Part shown: positions 45,008 through 53,781 of the stretch, piece after piece
How positions within the stretch are numbered: the stretch's first letter is position 1
Layout: each line of letters starts with the position of its first letter
Assembly (NCBI RefSeq): GCF_014648775.1
Contig: NZ_BMRT01000001.1
Coordinates: 992,001-1,056,000, forward strand
From: Streptomyces abikoensis
GTDB lineage: Bacteria; Actinomycetota; Actinomycetes; Streptomycetales; Streptomycetaceae
Length of the DNA: 64,000 nucleotides
Reading direction: 5' to 3'
Made by a program: the position numbers and the translations under genes
The notes under the pieces: generated by a model
Databases searched by the model: none
What the model saw: only the letters and a program-made list of their open reading frames with translations
What the model was told of the DNA's origin: nothing

Positions 45008-45742
45008 TCACAACCCGTGCCGTCGATCCCTGTCCGCATAGGCCGCGATTGCCTCGCCGAAATGACGATGGTCGAAATCCGGCCAGTAGACCGGCGTGAA
45101 GTAGAACTCCGCGTATGCCGTCTGCCACGGCATGAATCCGGACAGCCGGCTCTCCCCGGACGTCCGGATCAAAAGATCGACATCCGGCTGTCCCGCGGTG
45201 GACAGGAAGTCCGCCAGCCGCTGCTCAGTGAGCCTCCCGACGAGCGAGCCCTCGGCGTAGGCGCTGATGAGCGCCTGAGCCGCAGCGACGATTTCCCGCC
45301 GCCCGTCGTACGCGACCGCCACCGTCAGCCGGGCTCCCGGCGCCATGGCGGAATCCCGCTCCACGGCCCGGAGCGCCGCCGCCTGCTCCTGGTGCGGGAG
45401 ATGCTCAAGGGATCCGACGATCCTGATCGACCAGCGCCCCTCCGCGGCGATCCGTTCCAACCCCTCGGTGATCGCCTCCACGATCTGGTCGACGACCTTG
45501 GGCTCCCGGCAGAGGTTGTCCTGGGACAGCGCCCAGGTCGTGACGCACGGGATGCCCGCCTCCTCGCACCAGCCCAGCAGCTCGCGCACCCGGTCGGCCC
45601 CCGCCCGGTAGGCGTCGGCCAGAGGCAGACCGTGCCGCTCCGCCCAACGGCGGTTGCCGTCGAGGATGACCGCCAGATGCCGGGGCACCTTGCCCACGTG
45701 GCCGTGCGGGCGGGAAGACCAAGGATGCGTTTCGGGCAGCAT
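45008..45742 (-). CDS. cis-prenyltransferase, UppS-like
   Basis: 244 residues. LAVILDGNRRWAERHGLPLA carries the catalytic Asp and the RRWA motif; LLIRTSGESRLSGFMPWQTA and AYAEFYFTPVYWPDF are the C-terminal signatures of undecaprenyl/Z-prenyl diphosphate synthases. Cell-wall UppS normally sits with era/recO-type genes; this copy is first in a terpenoid locus, so it more likely makes a short Z- or irregular diphosphate for the adjacent cyclase. ATG 45742 has GGGGGAG six bases upstream. A 216-base gap with an AT-richer stretch separates it from the terpene synthase. Confidence 0.88.
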   Translation of the reverse strand: MLPETHPWSSRPHGHVGKVPRHLAVILDGNRRWAERHGLPLADAYRAGADRVRELLGWCEEAGIPCVTTWALSQDNLCREPKVVDQIVEAITEGLERIAAEGRWSIRIVGSLEHLPHQEQAAALRAVERDSAMAPGARLTVAVAYDGRREIVAAAQALISAYAEGSLVGRLTEQRLADFLSTAGQPDVDLLIRTSGESRLSGFMPWQTAYAEFYFTPVYWPDFDHRHFGEAIAAYADRDRRHGL

Positions 45743-45997
45743 GACCGCTCCCCCAGCTCGAACATCGGATGGCTTATTTCTCTTTTCATCCTGACATCGC
45801 ACGAACAGGGCGCCAGGGCGCGGCAGCAGGGCGCATGGACGCAGGCCCGGCGTACCGCACACCCCGCTGGGAACCCGTAGGGGCCGGGGGGCTCACGCGC
45901 GTCGCACGCGCTCTTGGGGTAACCGCCGCACTCCCCCCGGGCCCGGGCGGCGTGCCAGCGTCACCGATCGGGGCGTTCCCGGCCATAGTGGGGCGTC

Positions 45998-47680
45998 ATG
46001 AGCACCGAGCACACGGAGCGCGCGGAGGCCCCGGACGCGCCCCTCGTCGCCATCGGCATGGCCGCGGTCCTGGCCGTCGTGGCCTGGGCCGCGCTGGCCG
46101 GGAAATCCTTCGACCGGGTCTCGACCTCGGCCCTGGGCTGGGTGCTGTCCAATTTCGCCTGGCTGTTCGTGATCGCGGCCGATGTGTTCCTCGCGCTGTG
46201 CGTGGTGATCGCCTTCAGCCGCTATGGCCGGATCCGGCTGGGCGCGGACGACTCGACGCCCGAGTTCGGCAACCTGGCGTGGATCGCGATGATGTTCAGC
46301 GCCGGCATGGGCATCGGGCTGATGTTCTACGGCGTCGGCGAGCCGCTCCAGCACTTCGTCTCCCCGCCCCCGGGCAGCGGGGTGAGCACCGACTCCCCCG
46401 CCGCCGCGCGCACGGCCCTGGAGTACTCGTTCTTCCACTGGACGCTCCACCCGTGGGCCATCTACGGCACGGCCGGGCTCGCGCTCGCCTACGCCGGCTT
46501 CCGCAAAGGACGGGGCAACCGGCTCAGTTCGGTGTTCGTCCCCCTGCTCGGCAAGGAGCGGGCGGACGGCTGGCCGGGGCGGGTCGTCGACCTCCTCGCG
46601 GTCTTCGCGACCGTCTTCGGCACCGCGACCAGCCTGGGCCTGGGCGCCCTCCAGGTGTCCAAGGGGCTGAACATCACGGCCGGGGTGAAGGACACCACGG
46701 GCCTCGAACTCGTCATCATCGCGGTGCTGTCGGCCGCCTTCGTCCTCTCCGCCTTCTCCGGGCTCCACAAGGGCGTCAAATGGCTCAGCACGCTCAACAT
46801 CGTGCTCGCCGCCGTCCTGATGCTCTTCGTCTTCCTGCTCGGGCCGACCGTGTTCGTCCTCAACACGGTCCCGGCCGCCACGGGCGGCTACCTCCACGAC
46901 CTGCTCACGCTCGCCACCCGTACCGGCGCCTTCACCGACTCCCAGTGGCTGGGCGCCTGGACGATCTTCTACTGGGCGTGGTGGCTGTCGTGGGCGCCGT
47001 TCGTCGGCACGTTCATCGCCCGGATCTCCCACGGCCGGACGGTCCGCCAGTTCCTCGTCGGGGTACTGCTGGTGCCCAGCGGGGCGACGGTGGTGTGGTT
47101 CTGCGTCATGGGCGGCAGCGCGCTGCGCCTGGACCTGACCGGGGCCGCCGACATGGCGGGCACGGTCAAGGAGGGCGCGGAGGCCTCCCTGTTCGCCCTG
47201 CTGGACACCCTGCCGCTGGCCACGCTCACCTCGTGGATCGCGATGGCGCTGGTCATGACGTACTTCATCACCAGCGCGGACTCCGCGTCCCTGGTGATGG
47301 GCTCGCTCTCCAGCCGGGGCGCCCTCCATCCGCGCACCTGGCTGGTGGTGGTGTGGGGCGTGCTGATGGCCGCGGTGGCGGCGGTACTGCTGGTGGCGGG
47401 CGGGCTGAAGTCCCTCCAGTCGGCGACGATCCTGGTGGCGCTGCCCTTCGTGCTGGTGATGCTTGCCGTGTGCTGGGCGCTGCTGTCCGAACTACGGACG
47501 GACCCGGGCGCCGGACCCGCGCCGCACCACGCCCTCCACGGGCTGCGGGACGCCCTGCGGACGATGGTCGGCGAAGCCGTCACCGAGCGGGGCCCGGTGC
47601 GCCACCACCGGCTGCGCCGGCTCGCGGAGAGCACGCGGGACCGGGACGAGGAGGGGCCGGGCGGAACCGGGTCCTCCTGA
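45998..47680 (+). CDS. BCCT family (betaine/choline/carnitine) transporter
   Basis: 560 residues with twelve hydrophobic segments. MFSAGMGIGLMFYGVGEPL and the Trp-rich IFYWAWWLSWAPFVGTFIAR are signatures of the betaine/choline/carnitine transporter family, Na+- or H+-coupled uptake systems for osmoprotectants. The C-terminal ~90 residues are hydrophilic and rich in Arg, as in osmosensing members. It is divergent from the cis-prenyltransferase; the 255-base gap shows no other gene. An imperfect GC hairpin at about 47696-47730 follows. Confidence 0.92.
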   Translation: MSTEHTERAEAPDAPLVAIGMAAVLAVVAWAALAGKSFDRVSTSALGWVLSNFAWLFVIAADVFLALCVVIAFSRYGRIRLGADDSTPEFGNLAWIAMMFSAGMGIGLMFYGVGEPLQHFVSPPPGSGVSTDSPAAARTALEYSFFHWTLHPWAIYGTAGLALAYAGFRKGRGNRLSSVFVPLLGKERADGWPGRVVDLLAVFATVFGTATSLGLGALQVSKGLNITAGVKDTTGLELVIIAVLSAAFVLSAFSGLHKGVKWLSTLNIVLAAVLMLFVFLLGPTVFVLNTVPAATGGYLHDLLTLATRTGAFTDSQWLGAWTIFYWAWWLSWAPFVGTFIARISHGRTVRQFLVGVLLVPSGATVVWFCVMGGSALRLDLTGAADMAGTVKEGAEASLFALLDTLPLATLTSWIAMALVMTYFITSADSASLVMGSLSSRGALHPRTWLVVVWGVLMAAVAAVLLVAGGLKSLQSATILVALPFVLVMLAVCWALLSELRTDPGAGPAPHHALHGLRDALRTMVGEAVTERGPVRHHRLRRLAESTRDRDEEGPGGTGSS

Positions 47681-47752
47681 CCAGGGCGTCGGGGCGTCGC
47701 GGCACCGAAAAACCCGCGTGCCGCCGCGACCCGGCGCACGTACGCTCACGCC

Positions 47753-48493
47753 ATGACAAACGCACGGCCTCTCGTGGCGATCCTCAGCGGCGCCGGCATC
47801 TCCACCGACTCCGGCATCCCCGACTACCGGGGACCGAACGGCCTGTGGCGGCGGGACCCGGAGGCCGAGAAGCTCGTCACGTACGAGTACTACATGGCGG
47901 ATCCCGAGATCCGCCGCCGGTCCTGGCAGATGCGGCGGGACGCGCCGACGCTGACCGCCCGGCCGAACGCCGCGCACGAGGCGGTGGTCCGCCTGGAGCG
48001 GTCCGGCACCCCCGTGCGCGTCATCACGCAGAACGTCGACGGACTGCACCAGATGGCGGGCATGCCGGAGCGCAAGGTCCTCGAACTGCACGGCACGGCG
48101 CGGGCGGTGGTGTGCACCCGGTGCCACGCGCGGTCCGGCATGACGGAGGCGCTGGAACGGGTCGCGGCCGGCGACCCCGACCCGGCGTGCGAGGCATGCG
48201 GCGGGATCCTGAAGTCGGCGACGGTCATGTTCGGCGAGGGCCTGGACCCGGAGGTGCTGGGCCAGGCGGTGGCCGTCGCCAAGGCCTGCGAGGTGTTCAT
48301 CGCGGTCGGTACGACCCTCAAGGTGCACCCCGCCGCCTCCCTCGCCGGTCTCGCGGCCGACCACGGTGCCCGGCTGATCATCGTCAACGCCGAGCCCACG
48401 CCGTACGACGACCGCGCCGACGAGATCGTGCGCGAGCCGATCGGCACCGCGTTGCCGGCGCTGCTGGCCCGGCTGGGCGGTACCGCCCCGTAG
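47753..48493 (+). CDS. sirtuin, NAD-dependent protein deacylase
   Basis: 246 residues. GAGISTDSGIPDYRG near the start binds NAD; TQNVDGLHQMAG and LELHGT hold the catalytic Asn/Asp and His; the zinc ligands are the C-x2-C pairs in CTRCHA and CEACGG. It removes acyl groups from lysines using NAD. In Streptomyces such enzymes regulate acyl-CoA synthetases. Preceded by a GC-rich gap and followed by a member of the interspersed repeat family. Confidence 0.95.
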   Translation: MTNARPLVAILSGAGISTDSGIPDYRGPNGLWRRDPEAEKLVTYEYYMADPEIRRRSWQMRRDAPTLTARPNAAHEAVVRLERSGTPVRVITQNVDGLHQMAGMPERKVLELHGTARAVVCTRCHARSGMTEALERVAAGDPDPACEACGGILKSATVMFGEGLDPEVLGQAVAVAKACEVFIAVGTTLKVHPAASLAGLAADHGARLIIVNAEPTPYDDRADEIVREPIGTALPALLARLGGTAP

Positions 48494-48565
48494 GGGGCGC
48501 GGGGCAGGGCTGATATGCGGCTACCGCCGCGCGGGCGCGACAAGCCCCCACCGGCCCGCGGGCAT
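48494..48565. repeat. second copy of the GC-rich intergenic repeat family
   Basis: Starts right after the sirtuin stop: GGGGCGCGGGG, then CTGATATGCGGCTACCGCCG and GCGCGACAAGCCCCCACCGG. It shares the GGGGCGCGGGG / GCGCGAC-AGCC core with the element at 4315 and, like it, abuts a stop codon. Confidence 0.6.
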
Positions 48566-48590
48566 CCGGACCGTGATTCTGGCGGACCGC

Positions 48591-49103
48591 TCAAAACAGC
48601 CTTCCGGGGGCACCCTCGTGGGCCAACAGCCGCCGCTTGCGCTCCAGCCCACCGCCATACCCCGTCAGATCTCCGCTCGCGCCGACGACCCGATGGCAGG
48701 GGACGATGATGCCCACGGGGTTCTTCCCGTTGGCGAGGCCGACGGCCCGGGCGGCGCCCGGGGCGCCGAGGCGCTCGGCGAGCTCGCCGTAGGAGACGGT
48801 CCGCCCGTAGGGGATCCGCCGCAGCTCCTCCCAGACGCGGCGCTGGAAGGGCGTGCCCTCCAGGCGCAGGGGGAGGTCGAATCCGGTGCGTTCGCCCGCG
48901 AAGTACGCGGTCAGCTGGCGGATCGCCTCGGGGAACGGCCCGTCGGCGTCGAGGGGTTCGTCCTCCCGGTCGCCGAAGCTCTCCTGGGGAGGGCGGTGGC
49001 GCTGGCCGGTCATGTAGAGGCCGGAGAGGACGCCGTCGGTGGCGACGAGCGTCAGGGGGCCGTAGGGGCTGTCAATGACGGTGTGGACGCGGACGTAGGT
49101 CAT
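48591..49103 (-). CDS. ogt: methylated-DNA-protein cysteine methyltransferase
   Basis: 170 residues. It removes methyl groups from O6-methylguanine to its own Cys in the motif [30 protein letters not shown] and GLANGKNP provide the DNA-binding helix-turn-helix and Asn hinge. It follows the Ada-AlkA fusion by 25 bases on the same strand, so the two form an alkylation-repair unit. Confidence 0.95.
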   Translation of the reverse strand: MTYVRVHTVIDSPYGPLTLVATDGVLSGLYMTGQRHRPPQESFGDREDEPLDADGPFPEAIRQLTAYFAGERTGFDLPLRLEGTPFQRRVWEELRRIPYGRTVSYGELAERLGAPGAARAVGLANGKNPVGIIVPCHRVVGASGDLTGYGGGLERKRRLLAHEGAPGRLF

Positions 49104-49128
49104 GGGAGGTCTCCTCGCGGGCGGGGCG

Positions 49129-50610
49129 TCAGACGGGCATGCGGGTGGTGGCGTGGTCGTCGGCCGACCACAGGTACTGGACGGCGTAGGCGCGCCAGGG
49201 CCGCCAGGCCGCGGCGTGCCGGGTCAGCGCGGCGGGAGTCGCGGGCAGTCCGGTCCGGGCGGCCGCGCGGCGTACGCCGAGGTCGGTGGCGGGGAAGGCG
49301 TCGGGGTCGCCGAGGGCGCGCATCGCGATGATCTCCGCCGTCCAGGGCCCGATGCCCGGCAGCGCGGCGAGCCGCGCGCGGGCGCGCGAGCGGTCGCCGC
49401 CGACGCCGAGGGCGAGTTCGCCGTCGGCGAGCTCCCGGACGGTGCGGACGAGGCAGGCCCGGCGGCCGGCGGGCATGGCCAGGGCGGCGGGGTCGAGGGC
49501 GGCGAGCGCCTCGGTGGACGGGAAGAGGTGGGTGAGCCCGGCGCCGGGGCCGCCCTCGGGCGGGGTGACGGGTTCGCCGTGCGCGGCGACGAGCCGTGCG
49601 GCGAGGGTGCGGGCGGCGGCCGTCGACACCTGCTGGCCCAGCACGGCCCGTACGGCGAACTCCTCGCCGTCCACCGTGCGCGGGACGCGCCGGCCGGGGG
49701 CGGCGTCGACGAGGGGCGCGAGCGCCGGGTCGGCGCGCAGCCGTTCGTCGACGGCCTCGGGGTCGGCGTCGAGGTCGAGCAGTCCCCGGCAGCGGCTGAT
49801 GGCGCCGGCCAGGTCGCGCAGGTCGGTGAGGGCGAGCCGGCAGTCGATGTGGCCGGACCGGGGGGCGAGCGCGACCGTGCCCGGCCCGTGGGGGAGGCGC
49901 AGGGTGCGGTGGTACGCGCCGTCGCGCCACTCCTCCACGCCGGGGACGGCGGTGGCGGCGAGCATCCCGAAGAGGTTGTCGGGGCACAGGGGCGCCCGGA
50001 AGGGCAGGCGCAGCGCCAGGGTGCCGGGGGTGGCGGGGCCCCGGCCGCGCGCGGCGCGGGCGCGCAGGTCGCTGGGGGTGAGCGCGAAGACCTCGCGGAC
50101 GGTCTCGTTGAAGGTGCGCAGGGCGGAGAACCCGGCGGCGAAGGCGACGTCGGCCATGGGCAGGTCGCTGGTCTCGATCAGGACGCGTGCGGTCTGGGCG
50201 CGCTGGGCCCGGGCGAGGGCGAGGGGTCCGGCGCCGAGCTCGGCGAGCAGCCGTCGTTCTATCTGGCGGGTGCTGTAGCCGAGGCGGGCGGCGAGGCCGC
50301 CGACGCCTTCGCGGTCGACCGTGCCGTCGGCGATGAGGCGCATGGCGCGGGCGACGAGGTCGGCGCGTTCGTTCCACTGCGGCGAACCGGGGGCGGCGTC
50401 GGGCCGGCAGCGTTTGCAGGCGCGGAAGCCGGCCTGCTGGGCGGCGGCCGCGCTGGGGTAGAAGGTCATGTTCCGTTCCTTCGGCGGCACTACGGGGCAG
50501 CTGGGGCGGCAGTAGACGCGTGTGGTGAGGACGGCGGTGAAGAACCAGCCGTCGAAGCGCGCGTCCTTGGAGTGGACGGCCCGTACGCAGCGGTCGAAGT
50601 CGGTGTGCAT
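49129..50610 (-). CDS. Ada regulatory domain fused to AlkA DNA glycosylase
   Basis: 493 residues. The Ada zinc/methyl-phosphotriester domain has Cys34 and Cys38 in RVYCRPSCP and Cys65 and Cys68 in CKRCRP; an AraC-type helix-turn-helix follows (residues ~85-175, [18 protein letters not shown]); the C-terminal AlkA glycosylase has the helix-hairpin-helix [17 protein letters not shown] and catalytic Asp in FPATDLG. It would sense methyl-phosphotriesters, activate transcription and excise 3-methyladenine. ATG 50610 is preferred over longer frames because the Ada domain starts there. Confidence 0.93.
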   Translation of the reverse strand: MHTDFDRCVRAVHSKDARFDGWFFTAVLTTRVYCRPSCPVVPPKERNMTFYPSAAAAQQAGFRACKRCRPDAAPGSPQWNERADLVARAMRLIADGTVDREGVGGLAARLGYSTRQIERRLLAELGAGPLALARAQRAQTARVLIETSDLPMADVAFAAGFSALRTFNETVREVFALTPSDLRARAARGRGPATPGTLALRLPFRAPLCPDNLFGMLAATAVPGVEEWRDGAYHRTLRLPHGPGTVALAPRSGHIDCRLALTDLRDLAGAISRCRGLLDLDADPEAVDERLRADPALAPLVDAAPGRRVPRTVDGEEFAVRAVLGQQVSTAAARTLAARLVAAHGEPVTPPEGGPGAGLTHLFPSTEALAALDPAALAMPAGRRACLVRTVRELADGELALGVGGDRSRARARLAALPGIGPWTAEIIAMRALGDPDAFPATDLGVRRAAARTGLPATPAALTRHAAAWRPWRAYAVQYLWSADDHATTRMPV

Positions 50611-50688
50611 GTCTCCAGGGTCGATCTTCCAAGGGCCCCGGTGCTCGCGGAAATCCGACATCGAGGTCGCCGGGCCGACGGGCCCTTC

Positions 50689-50733
50689 TGTCAATAGTGG
50701 TTGACAGTCACCTCTTGTCATCCTAGGTTGACA
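50689..50733 (+). promoter_or_regulatory. leaderless promoter with two inverted-repeat operators
   Basis: TTGACA (50701-50706) and TAGGTT (50724-50729) are separated by exactly 17 bases, predicting a start of transcription at about 50736, the A of the ATG. Two 18-base inverted repeats cover the elements: TGTCAA-N6-TTGACA at 50689-50706 and TGTCA-N8-TGACA at 50716-50733. They are likely binding sites for the helix-turn-helix protein encoded next (inference). Confidence 0.75.
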
Positions 50734-50735
50734 GC

Positions 50736-50969
50736 ATGGCCGGAACCGAAGCGACGGAAGCCAACGACGCGGTGGGCACCACCGAAGCCGCGATGAGCCC
50801 GGACCCCCGGGTGGGGCTGCGTGCCGTCGCCGCACTGCGGCGGCTGGTGGAGCGGCTGGAGGCCCTGCAGGTCGACAGCGCGCGGCGGCAGGGCTGGTCC
50901 TGGGAGGAGATCGGGAGCGCCCTCGGGGTCAGCAGGCAGGCGGTCCACAAGAAGCACGCCAGGAGGTAG
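50736..50969 (+). CDS. small helix-turn-helix protein paired with a Clp-N gene
   Basis: 77 residues. After an Ala/Thr-rich N-terminus, RAVAALRRLVERLEALQVDSA forms a helix and WEEIGSALGVSRQAVHKKHA is a clear helix-turn-helix. No Shine-Dalgarno sequence lies before the ATG, which coincides with the predicted transcription start, so translation is probably leaderless. The Clp-N gene starts six bases after its stop. It most likely represses its own promoter. Confidence 0.82.
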   Translation: MAGTEATEANDAVGTTEAAMSPDPRVGLRAVAALRRLVERLEALQVDSARRQGWSWEEIGSALGVSRQAVHKKHARR

Positions 50970-50975
50970 ACAGAC

Positions 50976-51581
50976 ATGTTCGAACGATTCACCAAGGACG
51001 CGCGCACCGTGGTCGTCGAGGCCCAGGAGGAGGCGCGCGCGCTGGGGCACACGCGGATCGGCACGGAACACCTACTGCTGGCGATCACCTGCAGCACGGG
51101 GGCGCCGGTCGGTACCACGCTGGCCCGCTTCGGCGTCACCGCCGAGAGCTGCCGCGCCGCCTTCGACCCGGCACCGGGCGCCTCGGACGGCCACTTCGAC
51201 GAGGACGACGCGGAGGCGCTGCGCGCCTTCGGCATCGACCTCGACGCGGTGCGCGACCAGGCGGAGCGGGCGTTCGGCCCCGGCGCGCTGGACGCGCCGC
51301 CGCCGGCACTCGAACCGGCGGGCCGGCGGCTGTTCGGGCTGGGCCGCAACCCCGCCGGACTCGTGGGCCACATCCCCTTCGAGCCCCGCGCCAAGAAGGT
51401 ACTGGAGAGGTCGCTGCGCGAGGCGCGGACGCTGAGGAGCGATCACATCGGCCTGGAACACGTCCTGCTGGGCGTGCTCGGCTGCGACGACGGGGCGACG
51501 GCGGCCTACTTCCGCCGCCTCGGCGTGGACCCCGCGGCGCTGCGCGCCGGGGTGCTGGCCGACCTGGGCCAGGCGGCGTAG
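50976..51581 (+). CDS. Clp N-terminal (double Clp-N) domain protein
   Basis: 201 residues. MFERFTKDARTVVVEAQEEA and RIGTEHLLLAITC begin one Clp repeat unit; a second occurs near residue 130 (KKVLERSLREARTL, HIGLEHVLLGVLG). These are the substrate/adaptor-binding repeats found at the N-terminus of ClpC/ClpA, here without ATPase modules. It may act as an adaptor or decoy for Clp proteases and perhaps modulate the small HTH protein encoded six bases upstream. Confidence 0.88.
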   Translation: MFERFTKDARTVVVEAQEEARALGHTRIGTEHLLLAITCSTGAPVGTTLARFGVTAESCRAAFDPAPGASDGHFDEDDAEALRAFGIDLDAVRDQAERAFGPGALDAPPPALEPAGRRLFGLGRNPAGLVGHIPFEPRAKKVLERSLREARTLRSDHIGLEHVLLGVLGCDDGATAAYFRRLGVDPAALRAGVLADLGQAA

Positions 51582-51665
51582 GCCGGGCGGAGGCGCCGGG
51601 TCACGGCTTTTACGGTTCCCGGTAGTTGCCAATTGGATCAATCAGTCGTTGGGCCGGTCGTGCCG

Positions 51666-52256
51666 ATGACTGACGCGCGGTGGGCCGCGCGGACCGAGCC
51701 GTTGCTCCCGGACCGTACTTCACACGCGACCTCGGATTTCCGGTCGCCCGTCACCCGCATACTGCTGGCCAGCGACGGCCTGACCACCGTTCTGCTCCAG
51801 GCACTCACACAAGCGGCCCTCACACCGCGGGTGGACGGTGTCGAGACGACGCCGGGAAGGCAGGTGGAGGCGGCCGCGCGCGGGCTGTTGGCCCTGGCGG
51901 CGGACGACGAGTGCCTGGTGCGCCGCACCCGCCTGGTCAGCCGTGACGGGGAGGTGGTGTCGGTCAACATCGTGGTGGCGCGGGCCGGTAAGGACCAACG
52001 GGTCGACGCGGCGATGCGGGATCGGACCCGGCCCATCGGGTTCGCGTTCGCCGCGGCGGGCCTGCCGATGAGCCGCCGGATCAACCGGACCGGCCTGACG
52101 CGATGGCCGCAGACGCCGGCCACGCACTGCGCTTTCAAGGACTACACCCTGAACGCCGCCGACAAGCCGTGGGCCTATATCCGCGAGCTGTTCAGCCCCC
52201 GTGTCGTTCCGCCCGGGACACGGACCGAGGCGGCGACAGCCGGAGGGCGTGCCTGA
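51666..52256 (+). CDS. chorismate lyase-like (UbiC/DUF98 fold) protein
   Basis: 196 residues. RILLASDGLTTVLLQALTQA, the CLVRRTRLVSRDGEVVS strand pair and RDRTRPIGFAFAAAGLPMSR (split motif: R-x2-P-I-G) follow the chorismate pyruvate-lyase family, which makes 4-hydroxybenzoate (or 3-hydroxybenzoate in relatives) from chorismate. The start is uncertain: ATG 51666 is used, TTG 51633 also possible; neither has a strong ribosome binding site. The stop is one base from the ligase start, which fits use of the hydroxybenzoate by that ligase. Confidence 0.72.
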   Translation: MTDARWAARTEPLLPDRTSHATSDFRSPVTRILLASDGLTTVLLQALTQAALTPRVDGVETTPGRQVEAAARGLLALAADDECLVRRTRLVSRDGEVVSVNIVVARAGKDQRVDAAMRDRTRPIGFAFAAAGLPMSRRINRTGLTRWPQTPATHCAFKDYTLNAADKPWAYIRELFSPRVVPPGTRTEAATAGGRA

Positions 52257-52257
52257 G

Positions 52258-53781
52258 ATGTTCCGTGACGCACTGATCGACGCGCTCTCCGCGAACGACG
52301 CCGGCATCGCCGTCCTCGACGGGACCGCGGCCCATTCCTATGCCGAGTTGGACGACTGGTCCTCCTCACTGGCCGCCACGCTGCGCCCGCTGGCGGACAC
52401 CCCGGAGGACTGCGCCGCGGTGCTCCTGCCCAACGGCGGTTCCTGGATCGCCGCGTATCTCGCCGTCCACAAGGCGGGCATGGCGGTGGCACCGGTGAAC
52501 GCCGTGCTCACCGAGCACGAGATCGCCCGCGTGCTGGAGCACGTCCGCCCCCGGGCGGTGCTGACCGGCCCGGAACAGGCGGACGGCGTCGAGGAACTGT
52601 GCACCGGGCGGGGGCTGCGCGTGCACGTGATCACGGTGCCGCCGGAACGACCGGTCGCACGCGGTCCACGCGGAGCGGCAGGAGACGTGAGGCAACGCTC
52701 CGAGGCGGACGCCCCTTGCATGGTCATGCACACATCGGGATCGACGGGTGCCTGCCGTCCTCTGGTCCAGACAGGACGGGCGCTCCACCTCGCGACCGGC
52801 TTCTGGCACCGCCGGCACCGCGCCCCCGATGACGTGGTGGCCGTCCCCATCCCCCTCGCGCACGCCTACGGCCATCTCGCGGCGGTCTCGACCCTGCTGG
52901 CGGGGGCGACGCTGCTGGTCTCCTCCCGTGCCTTCGAGCCGACCCGGTGGCTGGAGGAGCTGGCCGCCCGCGACGTCACCGTCGTCGAAGCGGTGCCGAC
53001 CGTCTACCGCGGGCTGCTGGAGGCCTCCGACGGGCGGTGGCGGCCGGCCGCTCTGCGGCGCTGCCTGAGCGCGGGGCAGCAGACGCCCGCCGGCCTGCGC
53101 GAGGACTGGCACCGGCGCACCGGCGTCGAGTTGCTGCAGAGCTGGGGGATGACCGAACTCGGCGGCCCGGGACTGAGCCCCACCACGGATTCCTGCCGGG
53201 ACAGTGCCGGCGTCCCCGTCCCGGGCCTGGAAGTCCGCGTCGTCGACCACCGCGCATCCGGCCGACCGGCGCCGGCCGGCACGGCCGGCGAGCTGTGGGT
53301 GCGAGGCGCCCAGGTCACCCCCGGCCGCCGGACCGGCTCCCGGCAGGTGATCCCCGTCACCGACGACGACGGCTGGCTGCGCACCGGCGACTTGGTGCTC
53401 CGCGACGAACACGGCTGCGTCCGCGTCGTCGGACGCTCCAAGGACACCATCATGACCGGCGGGTACAGCGTGGAGCCCGCCGAGGTCGAGGACGTCCTGC
53501 GTACTCACCCCCGGGTCGAGGACGCCGCCGTGATCGCCCGTGCGGATCACCGGCGCGGCGAGGTCCCTCATGCCGTGGTCGTTCCCGGGCCCGGCGGCCG
53601 GCCGGACGCCGAGGAACTTCTCGTGCACTGCCGCCGTCTGCTCGCCCGGTACAAGGTGCCCCGCTCCGTCGACTTCGCCGAGCGGCTGCCCCTTTCGGCC
53701 ACCGGCAAACTTGACCGTGCCGCGTTGCGCGAGCGCTACGGCGTACCCGAGCAGGAGGACATGTCCCATGCCGCCGTATGA
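52258..53781 (+). CDS. acyl-CoA/aryl-acid ligase (ANL superfamily)
   Basis: 507 residues. Adenylation motifs: P-loop MHTSGSTGACRPLVQT (the usual P-K-G is replaced by C-R-P), SWGMTELGG, the hinge GWLRTGDLVLRDEHG with its Asp, and the catalytic Lys in LPLSATGKLDR. Between them the substrate region has LAHAYGHLAAVSTLLAG. Likely activates a hydroxybenzoate made by the preceding lyase as CoA ester or adenylate. GGAGGG is upstream, partly within the lyase gene. Overlaps the SDR gene by 14 bases. Confidence 0.85.
   Translation: MFRDALIDALSANDAGIAVLDGTAAHSYAELDDWSSSLAATLRPLADTPEDCAAVLLPNGGSWIAAYLAVHKAGMAVAPVNAVLTEHEIARVLEHVRPRAVLTGPEQADGVEELCTGRGLRVHVITVPPERPVARGPRGAAGDVRQRSEADAPCMVMHTSGSTGACRPLVQTGRALHLATGFWHRRHRAPDDVVAVPIPLAHAYGHLAAVSTLLAGATLLVSSRAFEPTRWLEELAARDVTVVEAVPTVYRGLLEASDGRWRPAALRRCLSAGQQTPAGLREDWHRRTGVELLQSWGMTELGGPGLSPTTDSCRDSAGVPVPGLEVRVVDHRASGRPAPAGTAGELWVRGAQVTPGRRTGSRQVIPVTDDDGWLRTGDLVLRDEHGCVRVVGRSKDTIMTGGYSVEPAEVEDVLRTHPRVEDAAVIARADHRRGEVPHAVVVPGPGGRPDAEELLVHCRRLLARYKVPRSVDFAERLPLSATGKLDRAALRERYGVPEQEDMSHAAV

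Noticed and set aside
45008-45742. Housekeeping undecaprenyl diphosphate synthase
   Set aside because: Considered first, but the terpene synthase and Rieske neighbours and the lack of cell-wall genes make a dedicated terpenoid role more likely; not excluded.
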